The position numbers and the translations under genes are program-made. 6,092 nucleotides of DNA from Rhizobium sp. Q54 (lineage in GTDB: Bacteria > Pseudomonadota > Alphaproteobacteria > Rickettsiales > UBA1997). Within the stretch, counting starts at the first letter, position 1, and the number at the start of each line of letters is the position of its first letter. Shown here in pieces: positions 5,397-6,092 of this stretch. The stretch lies in assembly GCA_945865745.1 (NCBI GenBank), contig CAMBFP010000068.1, positions 1-6,092 of the forward strand. Direction: 5' to 3'. The notes under the pieces were generated by a model. The model was not told where the DNA came from. It saw only the letters and a program-made list of their open reading frames with translations, and did no database searches.

Positions 5397-6092
5397 ATGG
5401 CTAAAATGAAAGAAGCGACGCTAATTATTCATGCTGGACGCAATCCTAAGGAGCAAGGCTGCATGGTGAATCCGCCGATTTATCAAAGTTCAACAATCGC
5501 TTTTCCAACTCTTGAAGCATTGATTCACGCTGAGCGCGGTTACGCCAATAATGATTTGGTTAAGCCTTACGAACTCAAGTACGGACGTTACGGAACACAA
5601 ACAAATTTTGCGCTCGAGAAGGCGATTGCTGAACTTGATCGTGGTTACAATTCATTCGTTACTTCTTCGGGCGCAGCTGCGGTAAATACTGCTCTTATGG
5701 CTTTTCTAAAAACGGGAGATCATTTGCTTTTGGTAGACAGCGTTTACTCACCAACTCGTGGTTTCGCCAGCAAGTTTCTTAAAAAACTCGGCATTGAAAC
5801 CACTTACTATGATCCATTGATCAATGCGGCCGGCCTCGAAAAATTAATTCAAAAAAATACCAAAGTAATTTTCTTCGAAAGCCCAGGATCACTCAGCTAC
5901 GAAGTACAAGATATTGATGCACTTTGTAAAATTGCTAAGAAGTATAAAATCACGACGATCATAGACAATTCGTGGGCTAGCGGCATTTGCTTTAAACCTC
6001 TTGAACATGGAGTTGATGTTGTCGTAACGGCAGTGACTAAATATATTAACGGCCATTCCGACGTGATGATGGGGGCGATCACTGTGCAGAAA
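5397..6092 (+). CDS. metC: Cystathionine beta-lyase (Cys/Met metabolism PLP enzyme), 3' end cut by window
   Basis: The frame is open for 232 codons from the ATG at 5397 to the last base. The product is a fold-type I PLP enzyme of the Cys/Met metabolism family. MetC cleaves L-cystathionine to homocysteine, pyruvate and ammonia in methionine synthesis. Key residues line up with E. coli MetC at an offset of 5-6: Y62 and R64 (phosphate binding from the neighbouring subunit, in KYGRYGTQT), Y117 in DSVYSPTR, D190 in IIDNSWASG (pairs with the pyridine nitrogen) and the Schiff-base lysine K215 in TKYINGHSDVMMG. The opening (LIIHAGRNP, then NPPIYQSSTIAF) is also typical. A full protein is about 390 residues, so about 40% is missing. 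Cystathionine gamma-synthase or gamma-lyase are relatives, but the GHSDVM wording and the YANNDLVKPYELKYGR loop favour MetC. Confidence 0.9.
   Translation, partial: MAKMKEATLIIHAGRNPKEQGCMVNPPIYQSSTIAFPTLEALIHAERGYANNDLVKPYELKYGRYGTQTNFALEKAIAELDRGYNSFVTSSGAAAVNTALMAFLKTGDHLLLVDSVYSPTRGFASKFLKKLGIETTYYDPLINAAGLEKLIQKNTKVIFFESPGSLSYEVQDIDALCKIAKKYKITTIIDNSWASGICFKPLEHGVDVVVTAVTKYINGHSDVMMGAITVQK

Noticed and set aside
5897..6082. Minus-strand open frame inside metC
   Set aside because: It is antisense to the MetC segment holding D190 and K215, which is clearly the real coding strand.
1..6092. A novel multi-gene defence, mobile or biosynthetic system
   Set aside because: Every substantial gene belongs to a well-known housekeeping family, and no transposase, integrase, repeat array or unknown gene cluster is present.

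Overview
The window reads as ordinary chromosomal DNA from an AT-rich alphaproteobacterium. Four proteins point that way: the AddB start, a mitochondrial-like NuoG that ends in the alphaproteobacterial pattern (DFYLTNPI.RAS....CS), the periplasmic cyclophilin with FYDGIVFHRVIDGFMAQTGDP-type wording, and the cystathionine beta-lyase with TKY.NGHSDVM.G. I cannot place it to genus. The low GC and the nuoG gene standing apart from other nuo genes recall Rickettsiales-like genomes, but dadA and metC argue against extreme reduction.

Layout from left to right. Positions 1-121 (minus strand) carry the first 40 codons of addB, cut by the window edge. dadA (153-1415, plus) starts 31 bases away and diverges from it. 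dadA converges on the ssb-nuoG pair (minus strand: ssb 3526-3981, then nuoG 1551-3506, 19 bases apart), with a 43-base near-perfect hairpin (1423-1465) between the two 3' ends. A 135-base divergent spacer then leads to a secreted cyclophilin-type prolyl isomerase (4117-4689, plus). Next comes a 329-base gap whose first part is a long inverted repeat (4704-4785). A HIT-family gene (5019-5393) and metC (5397 to the window end, truncated at 3') follow with a 3-base spacing and form a likely operon.

The genes serve separate housekeeping jobs rather than one system: DNA repair and replication (addB, ssb), respiration (nuoG feeding electrons from NADH, dadA feeding electrons from D-amino acids), envelope protein folding (cyclophilin), nucleotide phosphoramidate hydrolysis (HIT) and methionine biosynthesis (metC). 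I found no phage, transposase, CRISPR array, toxin-antitoxin pair, rRNA or tRNA gene. The points most worth a second look are the two long hairpins, the isolation of nuoG beside ssb, the gene-poor 4690-5018 gap, and a nested palindrome inside the start of addB.
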